DNA of 24,707 nt from CAYWTX01 sp964461295 (GCA_964461295.1 CAYWTX010000575.1:1-24707), one strand, 5' to 3'. Positions 7,491-15,512 are shown, numbered from the stretch's first letter. Program-made: numbers and translations. The notes: generated from the letters alone by a model not told the origin.

Positions 7491-8099
7491 GGTCGTCACC
7501 TCCTTCCTGCTCATCGGCGGCGGCCCGACGGACCGTGGCCGCTGGCGGAACACTCCAAATCCGATATGTCATCTGGACTTCGCAGCGATCCCAGTACCGC
7601 GTGCGGTCTCGTCTCCGCCCGCGGCCGCGCCCGGTTCGCCCGTCTTCGTTTGTGAGTTGCCGTCTCAGCGGGGGCAGACCGACGCCCTTGCCAGCGTCCG
7701 CTCGGACCGGCGGCCAGAGACGCCAACCGCCAAGGCAAGGAGACCACGTGCCGATGGTGTGGGATCAACCGCTCTCACGGCATCTGCTCCTTGTTACGGA
7801 AGTGATTCCGATACATGGAAACTTGGCCGTGCGGCCTGAGGCAGGCAGCGCTGGAGCGAGTGGCGCTTCTGCCCTCGCGGTAGAACCCGCCGAAATGAGC
7901 GGGCTTAGTCCTCTCCGCCGTTTCCCCGCGCGGAGGTCGAAGCGCGCAGCATGATACTACTTTTCCTGTCATTGTCAAGCGAAAAGCCCGCGAAACTACC
8001 GGCTCCGGCTCGCGACGCCATCGGCCAGCGAAACTCCCCGTGATCCTCACGATTCCTCCATGCGGTCGGCCCACGTCAACCATTGAAAGGAACTGTTGC
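7491..8099. other. Divergent intergenic region with a long predicted leader
   Basis: No gene with family support is seen. The stretch holds a near-consensus promoter pointing left (7951-7978), a hairpin CCCGC-N8-GCGGG at 7886-7903 that would lie early in that transcript, and very short frames. One of these is a 37-codon GTG frame preceded by AAGGAG, ending near 7670. No promoter for the rightward arabinofuranosidase gene could be identified with confidence. Confidence 0.5.
7951..7978 (-). promoter_or_regulatory. Near-consensus sigma-70-type promoter
   Basis: On the minus strand, TTGACA (7973-7978), a 16-bp spacer and TATCAT (7951-7956). Transcription would start near 7944 and run toward the PEP-CTERM gene, leaving a leader of about 635 nt. 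It lies in a locally AT-richer patch. Confidence 0.5.
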
Positions 8100-8291
8100 A
8101 TGAGGAGAACCCACGCGGGAATCGTCGTGGCGGCCGTGCTGGCTGGTCTGGGCCCCGCCTTCGCCCCGGGCTTCATTCCAGCAGCCCGTCGGGCTAAAGA
8201 AAATGAACCGATGGTGCTACGGTCCCGTCCCTGGCGTGTTACACGAACATGGTCACTTCGTTCATTCGAGCAGCGATCGTGCTTCCAGTGA
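8100..8291 (+). CDS. Small ORF resembling an orphan signal peptide
   Basis: This 63-codon frame begins MRRTHAGIVVAAVLAGLGPAFA, a good signal-peptide profile (basic n-region, hydrophobic core, AFA cleavage site). It is preceded by AAAGGAAC at a sensible distance from the ATG. After about residue 35 the sequence loses protein character, and the frame stops inside the start of the arabinofuranosidase gene, in another frame. It could be the severed 5' end of a secreted-protein gene, an overlapping leader ORF, or the original N-terminus of the enzyme now out of frame. Confidence 0.35.
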   Translation: MRRTHAGIVVAAVLAGLGPAFAPGFIPAARRAKENEPMVLRSRPWRVTRTWSLRSFEQRSCFQ

Positions 8292-10348
8292 TCTCCGCGT
8301 GTGCAGTCGTTGCCGCGACGATGGCTGCCCAAGCTGCCGACCCCAACCGCCCCCAGGAGCGAAACATGAACGATGGACCCACGAAGGTCAACTACGCAAG
8401 GCCATTCGAGCCGTTAGCGCGTCCGGCGTTCATCCCCCTGCCTCCCGGCGCCATCGAACCCGCCGGCTGGCTTCGCGACTGGTGCCTGACAGCCCGCGAC
8501 GGATACACCGGGCACATGGACGAAGTCCACCAGGCTTTTCGCCAGGCATGGGCAGCCGACTACAAGATGACGGGCGACAAGCTGTTCTGGCCGAACGGAG
8601 GCTGGCCGTACGAAGGGGGCGGGTACTGGTTCGACGGCCTGGCGAGGCTGGCGTACGCCCTGCACGACGAAGCCCTCATCCGCCAGGCGAAGTCGCGGTT
8701 CGATGTTGTCGCCAACAACATGAACGCCAATGGCATCCTGTTCCTCTGGTGGCTGAACAAGAACGACCCCGCCGACGTGAGGGCCGCCGAGGGAAGGCAC
8801 TACCGCGAGTCGGAGTGGCCCGTCTGGTCCAGCGGGTTGTTCGGGCGCGCGCTGGCCGGATACTACGCGGGCTCCGGCGATCAAGGCGCCCTGAAGGCGC
8901 TGGAGTCCGCCTACAGCGGCAGCACCGGGTGGGCGACGATGGAATGCTGGGGCGTCTCGAACGCCTGGCCGGCCCTTCAGGCCTACACGTGGACCGGCAA
9001 CGCCACGATCAAGCAGGCCCTGACCGACCTGTTCGCCAGGGAGGGCGACGAGAAAAAGGCCTGGTCCTGGCAGCGGTATCGCAGAACGCCCAGCGAGAAG
9101 CCCGGGGCCGAGAAACCCGACCACGGGGTGCACTTCCTTGAGACCACGGCGGCCTCGGCCGTGGGCTACCTGTGGACGGGCAAACCGGAGTTCCTCAAGG
9201 CGGTCCTTGCCTGGGAGAACTTCGTCGAGCGCGACTGCATGCAACCCTTCGGCGTGTACGTGACCGACGAGTTCTACGGGCCGACCGGCGCGTTCCGCTC
9301 CACCGAAACCTGCAACGTGGGCGGCTACATGTGGAATCAGATTCTGCTGCTGACGATCACCGGACAGGCGGCCATGGCCGACAGGGTCGAGCGAGCCTTC
9401 TTCAACGCCGGCCCCGCCTCGGTGTCGCGAGACTTCAAGAGCCACGCCTATTTCCAGTCGCCCAATCGCATGGCCGACCAGTCGCTCCCGAAGCCCGGCC
9501 AGTGCACATTCAAACAATCGCATCACCCGTTGTGCTGCACCGCCGCCGCCAACCGCTTCCTGCCGCATTACGTTACACACATGTGGCTGGCCACCTACGA
9601 CAACGGTCTGGCGGCCGCGCACTACGGCCCCTGCAAGGTCTCCGCCCTGGTGGCCGACCGCGTGCCGGTGGAGATCGAATGCCGGACCGACTACCCCTTC
9701 CGGGAGTCCGTCGAGATGGTTGTGAAGACGCCTCGCGAAACCATGTTTCCGCTCTCGCTGCGGATCCCCGGCTGGTGCAGAAGCCCCGTCGTGACCGTGA
9801 ACCGGGCCGCCGTCGATGCGAAGGCTGGTCCGGGCGGTTTCGTTCGCATCCAACGAGCCTGGAAGACCGGCGACACGATCCGGCTGGAGTTCCCCATGTC
9901 GGTTCAGGTGACGACGGGGCGGGACAACAACCTCAAGCCTGCCGCGCCCTATGCCTCCGTCAGCTACGGTCCGCTGCTCTTTGCCTTGCCGATTCCTGAT
10001 ACCACCAACGCCAACACCCCCGACCCCGCCGCCAAATGGAACTACGCCTTCGCCCCGCAAGGCGAGGAACTGGGCGCCAACATCACCGTGCAGCGCACGG
10101 CGATGCCTCAAAAGTGGGACTGGCCGCTGGCGGCGCCCCTCAAACTACAGATGAACGCCGTGAGCTTCGACTGGAAACCCACCCACCAGCAGGCCCTGCC
10201 GTCCGCCCCCGTGACCGACGGCGAAGCCGAAAAAATCACGCTCATTCCCTACGGCTGCACCAAGTTCCGCGTTTCCATGTTCCCCGTTACCCGGCGAACA
10301 TGGGAACTGGCCGAGCCGGCCAAGCCAACCCAGCCGGCAGCGAAGTGA
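8249..10348 (+). CDS. Secreted GH127-type beta-L-arabinofuranosidase (DUF1680)
   Basis: This is a predicted retaining glycoside hydrolase releasing beta-L-arabinofuranose from plant- or algal-type glycans. The family zinc-thiolate active site is intact: E353-T-C355 followed by the double cysteine C429-C430. This matches Glu338, Cys340, Cys417 and nucleophile-region Cys418 of the Bifidobacterium HypBA1 enzyme in both order and spacing. Other hallmarks are HHPLCCTAAANRFLPHYV, FPLSLRIPGWC and GGFVRIQRAWKTGDTIRLEFPM. An (alpha/alpha)6 barrel occupies about 60-450 and beta domains follow. The ATG at 8249 (699 aa) gives a clear signal peptide (cleavage after AAQA, about residue 29) but has no ribosome site. 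An in-frame ATG at 8366 has AGGAG 6 nt upstream and would make a cytoplasmic form. I prefer the signal-peptide start. The gene stands alone, with no transporter or regulator beside it. Confidence 0.85.
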   Translation: MVTSFIRAAIVLPVISACAVVAATMAAQAADPNRPQERNMNDGPTKVNYARPFEPLARPAFIPLPPGAIEPAGWLRDWCLTARDGYTGHMDEVHQAFRQAWAADYKMTGDKLFWPNGGWPYEGGGYWFDGLARLAYALHDEALIRQAKSRFDVVANNMNANGILFLWWLNKNDPADVRAAEGRHYRESEWPVWSSGLFGRALAGYYAGSGDQGALKALESAYSGSTGWATMECWGVSNAWPALQAYTWTGNATIKQALTDLFAREGDEKKAWSWQRYRRTPSEKPGAEKPDHGVHFLETTAASAVGYLWTGKPEFLKAVLAWENFVERDCMQPFGVYVTDEFYGPTGAFRSTETCNVGGYMWNQILLLTITGQAAMADRVERAFFNAGPASVSRDFKSHAYFQSPNRMADQSLPKPGQCTFKQSHHPLCCTAAANRFLPHYVTHMWLATYDNGLAAAHYGPCKVSALVADRVPVEIECRTDYPFRESVEMVVKTPRETMFPLSLRIPGWCRSPVVTVNRAAVDAKAGPGGFVRIQRAWKTGDTIRLEFPMSVQVTTGRDNNLKPAAPYASVSYGPLLFALPIPDTTNANTPDPAAKWNYAFAPQGEELGANITVQRTAMPQKWDWPLAAPLKLQMNAVSFDWKPTHQQALPSAPVTDGEAEKITLIPYGCTKFRVSMFPVTRRTWELAEPAKPTQPAAK

Positions 10349-10349
10349 C

Positions 10350-10377
10350 GGTCGGGCTCGCCACTCGACACCCGACC
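10350..10377. terminator. Bidirectional terminator candidate between convergent genes
   Basis: GGTCGGG (10350-10356) pairs perfectly with CCCGACC (10371-10377) across a 14-nt loop. It fills the 35-bp gap between the arabinofuranosidase stop and the isochorismatase-fold stop. It lacks a T-tract. Confidence 0.4.
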
Positions 10378-10383
10378 CTCTCT

Positions 10384-11043
10384 TCAGAACGCCTGGCGTT
10401 CGGCCCTCTCGGGCACCCGGAACTGACGCCTCACGTGCTCCGGCGGCGCGATGATCCTGTCCGTCGGCGCCCGGATCACCCGCTTGGCCTCCATCCGCAG
10501 ATACGCCATCTCCGGCGGCTCCGCCCGCGGCTCGTACACCGCGTCGTCGGCGAGCACCACCGCGAACCCGCGCGTCCGCAGCCCCACGGCCGCCTGAACG
10601 ATGCTCGTGCTCAGCCCCGCCCCGCAAAGGATGAACGTCGTGGGCGGCAGTTCGGTGAGCAGCCGCTCGATCCGGGCGTGCGTGAAGATGTCCGTTGTCC
10701 GCTTCTCGATGATCACCTGGCTGTACCGTTTGAAGATGTGATCCGGCAGGTCGGTCGTGTTCCGCAGCCCCAGGTTGATCCGGCTGGGCATCAGCGTCCT
10801 GGCCAGCTTCTCCTCGCCCGGCGTGCCCTCGACGCAATGCGCGACGTCAACCATCGGGCCCTTCTCCCACGCCCGCACCCGAAGGACCGTGCTCAGCACA
10901 GGGATCTCGTTCGTCCTGGCCCACTGGAAGAGCCGGTAGATCTGCTTGGCGGCGACGGCGGCCGTGACGTTGAAGCAACTTCCGCCGGGGGCGAAGAAAT
11001 CACGCTGCGTTTCGATGTCCAACAGAATCCTGTGAGTTGCCAT
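10384..11043 (-). CDS. Isochorismatase-fold (cysteine hydrolase-like) protein with Ser at the Cys position
   Basis: This 219-residue Rossmann-like protein belongs to the isochorismatase/nicotinamidase/N-carbamoylsarcosine amidase superfamily. The triad Asp is D9 (ILLDIETQRDFF) and the Lys is K114 (VIIEKRTTDIF). The next block, FILCGAGLSTSIVQAAVGLR, aligns with the usual CGV.T..CV..TA pattern, but the nucleophile cysteine becomes S147; C140 is the earlier, non-catalytic position. Cysteine hydrolase chemistry is therefore doubtful. It might be isochorismatase-like, which does not need that Cys, or have lost activity. The substrate is unknown. It follows dxs by 145 bp on the same strand and may be cotranscribed. 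The ATG start gives the expected N-terminal strand. Confidence 0.8.
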   Translation of the reverse strand: MATHRILLDIETQRDFFAPGGSCFNVTAAVAAKQIYRLFQWARTNEIPVLSTVLRVRAWEKGPMVDVAHCVEGTPGEEKLARTLMPSRINLGLRNTTDLPDHIFKRYSQVIIEKRTTDIFTHARIERLLTELPPTTFILCGAGLSTSIVQAAVGLRTRGFAVVLADDAVYEPRAEPPEMAYLRMEAKRVIRAPTDRIIAPPEHVRRQFRVPERAERQAF

Positions 11044-11188
11044 GTCAGTCGCCTTCCTTCCTAGCGGGAGAACCGCCCCGCCGGCCCCTCCCGCACATCA
11101 TTGTAGGCCCAACCGGCAAGACGCGTCCGCCGCTTCCCGATTCCCCGCCGGCCCCATAGGGCCAGCCCCGGTGCTGCCGCCTGCCGCC

Positions 11189-13111
11189 CTACACGTACTT
11201 CCGCGCCGTGCCCTTGCGGACTCCTTCCACCGCCGCCCGCATGCTCTCGGCCAGTGAGACCGCGTCCAGCCCCACCTCGGCTAGTTGCTCGCTTCGCGAC
11301 GCGTGCGCGATGAACCGGTCCGGCAGGCCGATCAGCCGCACGTTGCCCGTCGGAAGGCCGCGAGCGGCCGCCAACTCCAGCACGGCCGAGCCGAATCCGC
11401 ACGCCATCGCGTGGTCCTCGCACACCAGCACCGGCCTGCCGCCCTTCAGCAGGCGCGTGACCATGGCCACGTCCAGCGGCTTGGCGAAGCGGGCGTTCAC
11501 CACGCCCGCGCCGATCGCTTCGGCAGGCACGGGGCCGGCGCCGCCGGCCGCCAGCGCCTCGGCGGCCTTCAGGGCCGGCTCGACCGTCGTGCCGTAGCAC
11601 AGGAACGTGCCGTCCTCGCCGCCGCGGACCAGGCGCGCCTTGCCCATCTGGAAGGGCGGGCATTCACCCGCCAGGTCGACCGGCACCTGGTCGCGCGGGT
11701 AGCGAATCGCCGCCGCCGATGGGCACGCCAGCGCGAAGTCCAGCGCGGCCCGCATCTCGCCCGCGTCGGCCGGGGCCAGCAGAACCATCCCCGGCATCGA
11801 CCGGAGGTAGGCGATGTCCATGAACCCGTGGTGCACGGCGCCGTCGCTGCCGACCAGGCCCGCGCGGTCCATGCACAGCACCACGCCGAGCCCCTGCAAC
11901 GCGATCTCCTGGAAAATCTGGTCCATCGCCCGCTGCATGAACGTCGAGTAGATCGCCACCACCGGCTTCAGCCCCGCCCGGGCCAGCCCGGCCGACATCG
12001 CCACCGCGTTGGACTCGCTGATCCCCACGTCGATCACGCGGGCGGGGAACTGCTCGCGGAACGCCACCAGACCCGTGCCGTCGGGCATGGCGGCCGTCAC
12101 CGCGACGACCTTCTCATCCCGCTTCGCGGCCGACACCAGCGCCTCCGAGAACGTCTCCGTCCAGCTCGGGCGCTCCGTGGAGGCGAAGACCGCCTGGCCG
12201 TTCTCCACCGTCCAGGCCGAGGGGCTGTGGAAGCGGCAGGGGTCCTCGACGGCATACTGGCAGCCGCGGCCCTTTTCGGTGTGCAGGTGCAACAGGGCCG
12301 GACGATCCATGCGGGCCAGGGCCCGAAGCAGGCGGATGAGCATGGGGATGTCGTGGCCGTCGACGGGCCCAAAATACGACACGCCGAGGGCGTCGAACAC
12401 CTGCTCCCCGTGCAGCGTCGTGCGCAGCACGTCCTTGAGGTGGCGCAGCACCTCGGCCATCTCCTCGCCCAGCGGCAGGTGGGCCAGCAGCCGCTCGGTC
12501 GACTGCTTCGCCCTGGCGTACGGGCCGGCCATGCGGATGCGGTCCAGCACGTTGGCCATCGCGCCCAGCGAGCGGTCGATCGCCATCGAGTTGTCGTTCA
12601 GCACGATCAGGAACTGCCGCTGGAGCAGGTGCAGGTTGTTGATCGCCTCGAAGCTCAGGCCGTTGCTGATGGCCGCGTCGCCCACGACGGCGACGACCTT
12701 GGTGTCGCGCCGGGCGGCCTGGTCGGCCCAGGCCAGACCCAGGCCCGTGGAAATGGCCGCGCCCGCGTGACCGGTGGCGAACAGGTCGTACTCGCTCTCG
12801 GAGGGCGACGGAAAGCCGCTCAGCCCGCCGCCGCGGCGCAGGGTGTCGAAGCGGTCGCCGCGCCCCGTGAGGATCTTGTGCGAGTAGCACTGGTGCCCGA
12901 CGTCCCACAGCAGCCGATCCCGCGAGAAGTCGAACACGTAGTGCAGCGCGATGGTCAACTCCGCCACGCCGAGGTTGCTCGCCAGGTGCCCGCCTCGCAC
13001 CGAGACGACCTCGACGATCCGCTCGCGCAGCTCGTCGGCGAGCTGCGCCAGCTCCTTCGCCTCCAGCCGCCTCAACTGATGCGGCGTCGTGATGGTGTCC
13101 AGCAATGCCAA
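11189..13111 (-). CDS. dxs: 1-deoxy-D-xylulose-5-phosphate synthase
   Basis: This enzyme condenses pyruvate and glyceraldehyde 3-phosphate with thiamine diphosphate, the first step of the MEP isoprenoid pathway. The 640-residue length is normal. I see GGHLASNLG with the catalytic-type His (H42), WDVGHQCYSHKILTGR, FATGHAG (H115), and the ThDP/Mg site GDAAISNGLSFEAIN...LNDN (144-174). The transketolase pyrimidine domain has VGISESNAV with the essential Glu (E366), and AIYSTFMQRAMDQI and DRAGLVGSDGAVHHG are present. Oddly, the residues after E366 are Ser-Asn where the family nearly always has Gln-His (EQHAV). The start is TTG: an in-frame stop lies six codons upstream and no ATG is nearby. It follows ispA by 86 bp on the same strand, the common isoprenoid pairing. 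Confidence 0.93.
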   Translation of the reverse strand: MALLDTITTPHQLRRLEAKELAQLADELRERIVEVVSVRGGHLASNLGVAELTIALHYVFDFSRDRLLWDVGHQCYSHKILTGRGDRFDTLRRGGGLSGFPSPSESEYDLFATGHAGAAISTGLGLAWADQAARRDTKVVAVVGDAAISNGLSFEAINNLHLLQRQFLIVLNDNSMAIDRSLGAMANVLDRIRMAGPYARAKQSTERLLAHLPLGEEMAEVLRHLKDVLRTTLHGEQVFDALGVSYFGPVDGHDIPMLIRLLRALARMDRPALLHLHTEKGRGCQYAVEDPCRFHSPSAWTVENGQAVFASTERPSWTETFSEALVSAAKRDEKVVAVTAAMPDGTGLVAFREQFPARVIDVGISESNAVAMSAGLARAGLKPVVAIYSTFMQRAMDQIFQEIALQGLGVVLCMDRAGLVGSDGAVHHGFMDIAYLRSMPGMVLLAPADAGEMRAALDFALACPSAAAIRYPRDQVPVDLAGECPPFQMGKARLVRGGEDGTFLCYGTTVEPALKAAEALAAGGAGPVPAEAIGAGVVNARFAKPLDVAMVTRLLKGGRPVLVCEDHAMACGFGSAVLELAAARGLPTGNVRLIGLPDRFIAHASRSEQLAEVGLDAVSLAESMRAAVEGVRKGTARKYV

Positions 13112-13197
13112 GTCGTCGTATCCGGTTCACGCGAAGCCCAAGCGTGCCGCAGGCCCCGTCCGGGCCGCCCCGGCTGCCTGCACGCAGGCGCCGCGCT

Positions 13198-14091
13198 CTA
13201 TCGCTTCCTCTTCGTCAGCGCCTCTCCCAACTGCCGCAGCTTCTCCCCCCGTCCCGCCAGCGGCGACAACGCCTTCGCCGCGCCCGCCGTCAACTCCTCC
13301 ACCAGCCGCACCAGGCCCGCTTCGCCCATCTCGGCCGCGGCGTTCCGCTTCCCCGCCCCCACGTCCTTGCCCGGCGTCTTGCCGATCTGCTCGGCCGTGC
13401 CCGTCAAGTCCAGCAGGTCGTCCACAAGCTGGAACGCCATGCCGATCCGCTCCGCCCAACCGGTGACCGCCCCCAACGGGGCCGCCTCCGCCCCGCCGCA
13501 GCGGGCCCCCATCCGGGCGGCCGCTCGGATCAGCGCGCCTGTCTTACGGGCATGTATATATTGAATCCCTTCCACGCCGCTCGGTGTCGCCGACAATCCC
13601 ATGTCCGCCGTCTGGCCCGCGATCATCCCGGCCGCGCCCGCACCCGCCGCCAGTTCCGCCGCCAGCGCCCCGGCCGCGTCGCCCGCACCAGCCAACAGGC
13701 CGAACGCTCGCGTCAGCAGCGCGTCGCCCACCAGGATCGCCATCGCCTCGCCGAATCTCACGTGCGCCGTCGGGCGCCCGCGACGCATCGAGTCGTCGTC
13801 CATCGACGGCAGATCGTCATGCACCATGCTATAGCAGTGCACCAACTCGACGGCCGCGGCGGCGACGTCGGCCCCGGCGGCACTGCACTGTCCGCCGACC
13901 GCCTCGGCCGCCAGCCACACCAGGCCCGGGCGCAGCCGCTTGCCGCCGCCCAGCACGCAGTAGCGCATCGCCTCGGCCAGCGCTTCCGGCGTGCCCGGCT
14001 CGACGAGCAGTTGTTCCAGCAATGCCTCCGCCCGCCGAGCATACGGGCCGAGCACCGCCCCCACTTCGCTCGCCATCTCGCTTGCCGCCAT
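13198..14091 (-). CDS. ispA: Polyprenyl (farnesyl/geranylgeranyl) diphosphate synthase
   Basis: This trans-prenyltransferase builds C15/C20 allylic diphosphates from IPP and DMAPP. ATG at 14091 gives 297 residues, close to the family norm. The open frame extends upstream to 14199, but that part lacks homology and contains a likely promoter. Motifs are GGGKRLRP, the first aspartate-rich motif in the bacterial DDxxxxD form (HDDLPSMDDDSMRRGRPTAH), GQTADM, and the second motif DDLLD (in FQLVDDLLDLTG), followed by GKTPGKD. Residue-level chain-length prediction is not attempted, so the ispA symbol is by context and the type of first motif. It probably forms an operon with dxs downstream; xseB, often found between them, is absent. 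Confidence 0.9.
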   Translation of the reverse strand: MAASEMASEVGAVLGPYARRAEALLEQLLVEPGTPEALAEAMRYCVLGGGKRLRPGLVWLAAEAVGGQCSAAGADVAAAAVELVHCYSMVHDDLPSMDDDSMRRGRPTAHVRFGEAMAILVGDALLTRAFGLLAGAGDAAGALAAELAAGAGAAGMIAGQTADMGLSATPSGVEGIQYIHARKTGALIRAAARMGARCGGAEAAPLGAVTGWAERIGMAFQLVDDLLDLTGTAEQIGKTPGKDVGAGKRNAAAEMGEAGLVRLVEELTAGAAKALSPLAGRGEKLRQLGEALTKRKR

Positions 14092-14148
14092 CGGCGCCTG
14101 TGCCTCACAACAAACCGGCGGCCGTTTCCCAGCCGCCGCATAGAGCAT

Positions 14149-14176
14149 ATCATAGCCGCTCGTGACGGCGGGACAA
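14149..14176 (-). promoter_or_regulatory. Candidate promoter for ispA-dxs
   Basis: On the minus strand, TTGTCC (14171-14176), a 16-bp spacer and TATGAT (14149-14154). The start point would be about 50 nt before the chosen ispA ATG, which supports that start over the longer frame. Confidence 0.4.
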
Positions 14177-14350
14177 GCATGAGAAACTTGCCTTGCCATC
14201 GACCAACAAGCACCTTCGGCGCTTCACGCCGCGGCGTACGCGGGTGCTCCATGGACACGCGGCCTGATCCGCCGCAACGGGATCTCGTGAAGCGTGTTGT
14301 TCACCACCTGCCGCCGCTGCTCGCACACCTGGCTCCGCTGATTGAGGCGC

Positions 14351-14462
14351 CGTCACGAAATAACTTGTTCACGTTTCCCAGGTGGCACAGGTCTCCGACC
14401 TGTGCTGCACAGCTTGGAAAGCTGTGCCACCAAGACTGGCTTGCTCAGGTTATTCCGTGACG
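14351..14462. mobile_element. MITE-like element with 17-bp TIRs and nested hairpin core
   Basis: The left end CGTCACGAAATAACTTG (14351-14367) matches the reverse complement of 14446-14462 at 15 of 17 positions. The core (about 14381-14431) begins GGTGGCACAGG and ends GCTGTGCCACC, made of two small hairpins inside a larger one. It has the same plan as the core of the element at 5941-6066 but different ends. No flanking duplication was found. Confidence 0.6.
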
Positions 14463-14637
14463 GACCCTAAGGAACTCGAAGCGGACGTCGGTTGGGACAG
14501 CGAGGCGAGCCCGTCCGATCCCTGATCTACCCGTGCCGTCCTCGTCGTCGCCCTCGTCGTCGTCCTCGGCTGCTTCGCTGCCCTTCCCCGATTCGCCTTG
14601 CTCATGCCCGCGCTTCCCCCGCCGCCGAGGGCGGGCG

Positions 14638-14672
14638 TATAATCGCTTCTTTCCGCGGGCTGCTGCCCGCGG
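14638..14672 (+). promoter_or_regulatory. lpxA -10 box followed by a leader hairpin
   Basis: A perfect TATAAT (14638-14643) is followed by a perfect 8-bp hairpin CCGCGGGC-TGCT-GCCCGCGG (14653-14672), then GGGAG and the lpxA ATG. Transcription starting near 14650 would place the hairpin at the very 5' end of the mRNA, touching the ribosome site. No good -35 is seen; an inverted repeat CCCGCC/GGCGGG (14618-14635) occupies the spacer region instead. Confidence 0.45.
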
Positions 14673-14684
14673 CGGGAGTCCGCG

Positions 14685-15512
14685 ATGGCCAGAGTACATC
14701 CGACAGCCGTGGTCGATCCGACCGCCCGCCTGGCCGCCGACGCGGTCGTCGGCCCCTTCTGCGTGGTGGAGGCCGACGTCGAGATCGGCGCCGGCACCGA
14801 GCTTCGCCCGCACGCCATCGTCCGTCGCTACACCACGCTGGGCGCCGGCAATCTCGTCGATTCCTTCGCGGTCCTGGGCGGCCTGCCGCAGGACCTCAAG
14901 TTCGGCCTCGACACCGTGACGGGCCTTCGCGTCGGCGACGGCAACGTCTTCCGCGAGGGCGTCACGATCTCGCGGGCGACCAAGCCCGGCACGGCCACGA
15001 TCGTCGGCAACAACACCTACTGGATGACCGGCTCGCACGCCGGGCACGACGCGACCGTCGAGGACAACGTCATCCTCACCAACAACGCTTCCGTCGGCGG
15101 GCACGCCACGGTCGCCCGGCGCACGATCCTCTCGGCCAACGTGGGCGTCCACCAATTCTGCTGGGTGGGCGAGATGGTCATGTTCGGCGGCCAGGGGGGC
15201 GCCAGCACGCACGTGCCGCCGTTCGTGCTGATGGGCTACGGCGTGAACAACCTGGTGGGCCTGAACTCCGTCGGCCTGCGCCGCGCGCCGGACATCACCG
15301 AGGAAGACCGCCGCCAGGTGAAGAACGCCTTCCGCCTCACGTACCGCGCCGGCCTGACGCCCGCCATGGTCGTCGCCGAAATGGACGCGTGGACCGACAT
15401 CTCTCCCGCGGCCGTCAAGTGGCGCGAGTTCCTCCGCAAGGTGCTCAGCGCCGAGCGGCCCCACAAGCGGGCCCTTTGCCCGCACCGCAGGGCGACCGGC
15501 GGCGGCGAGTGA
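14685..15512 (+). CDS. lpxA: Acyl-[ACP]-UDP-N-acetylglucosamine O-acyltransferase
   Basis: This catalyses the first step of lipid A synthesis, transferring a 3-hydroxyacyl chain to UDP-GlcNAc in the cytoplasm, and implies an LPS-type outer membrane. The 275-residue protein opens with left-handed beta-helix hexapeptides (VHPTAVVDPTARLAADAVVGPFCVVEADVEIG). The catalytic region is SHAGHDATV, where H121 corresponds to His125 of the E. coli enzyme and H118 to His122. VHQFCWVGE (H155) matches the His160 region, and the C-terminal helical part starts near LRRAPDITEEDRRQVKNAFR. The ATG has GGGAG 6 nt upstream. It stands alone; lpxD, fabZ and lpxB, its usual partners, are not here. The last 15 residues (RPHKRALCPHRRATGGGE) look like an unconserved tail. 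Confidence 0.93.
   Translation: MARVHPTAVVDPTARLAADAVVGPFCVVEADVEIGAGTELRPHAIVRRYTTLGAGNLVDSFAVLGGLPQDLKFGLDTVTGLRVGDGNVFREGVTISRATKPGTATIVGNNTYWMTGSHAGHDATVEDNVILTNNASVGGHATVARRTILSANVGVHQFCWVGEMVMFGGQGGASTHVPPFVLMGYGVNNLVGLNSVGLRRAPDITEEDRRQVKNAFRLTYRAGLTPAMVVAEMDAWTDISPAAVKWREFLRKVLSAERPHKRALCPHRRATGGGE

Larger units (their letters stand above)
14092..14684. other. Divergent intergenic region between ispA and lpxA
   Basis: It holds the ispA promoter candidate, the inverted-repeat element at 14351-14462, and the lpxA -10 box and leader hairpin at 14638-14672. Between about 14180 and 14350, and 14465 and 14610, I see nothing supportable. Confidence 0.6.

Noticed and set aside
6151..7839. 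562-codon plus-strand frame over the PEP-CTERM gene
   Set aside because: It is antisense to a protein with a signal peptide and PEP-CTERM tail; no domain of its own.
7775..8332. 185-codon minus-strand frame
   Set aside because: It crosses the promoter region and the enzyme 5' end, has a composition unlike a protein, and has no ribosome site.
14092..14199. Longer ispA starting at 14199
   Set aside because: The added 36 residues are not family-like and would place the -10 box inside the gene.
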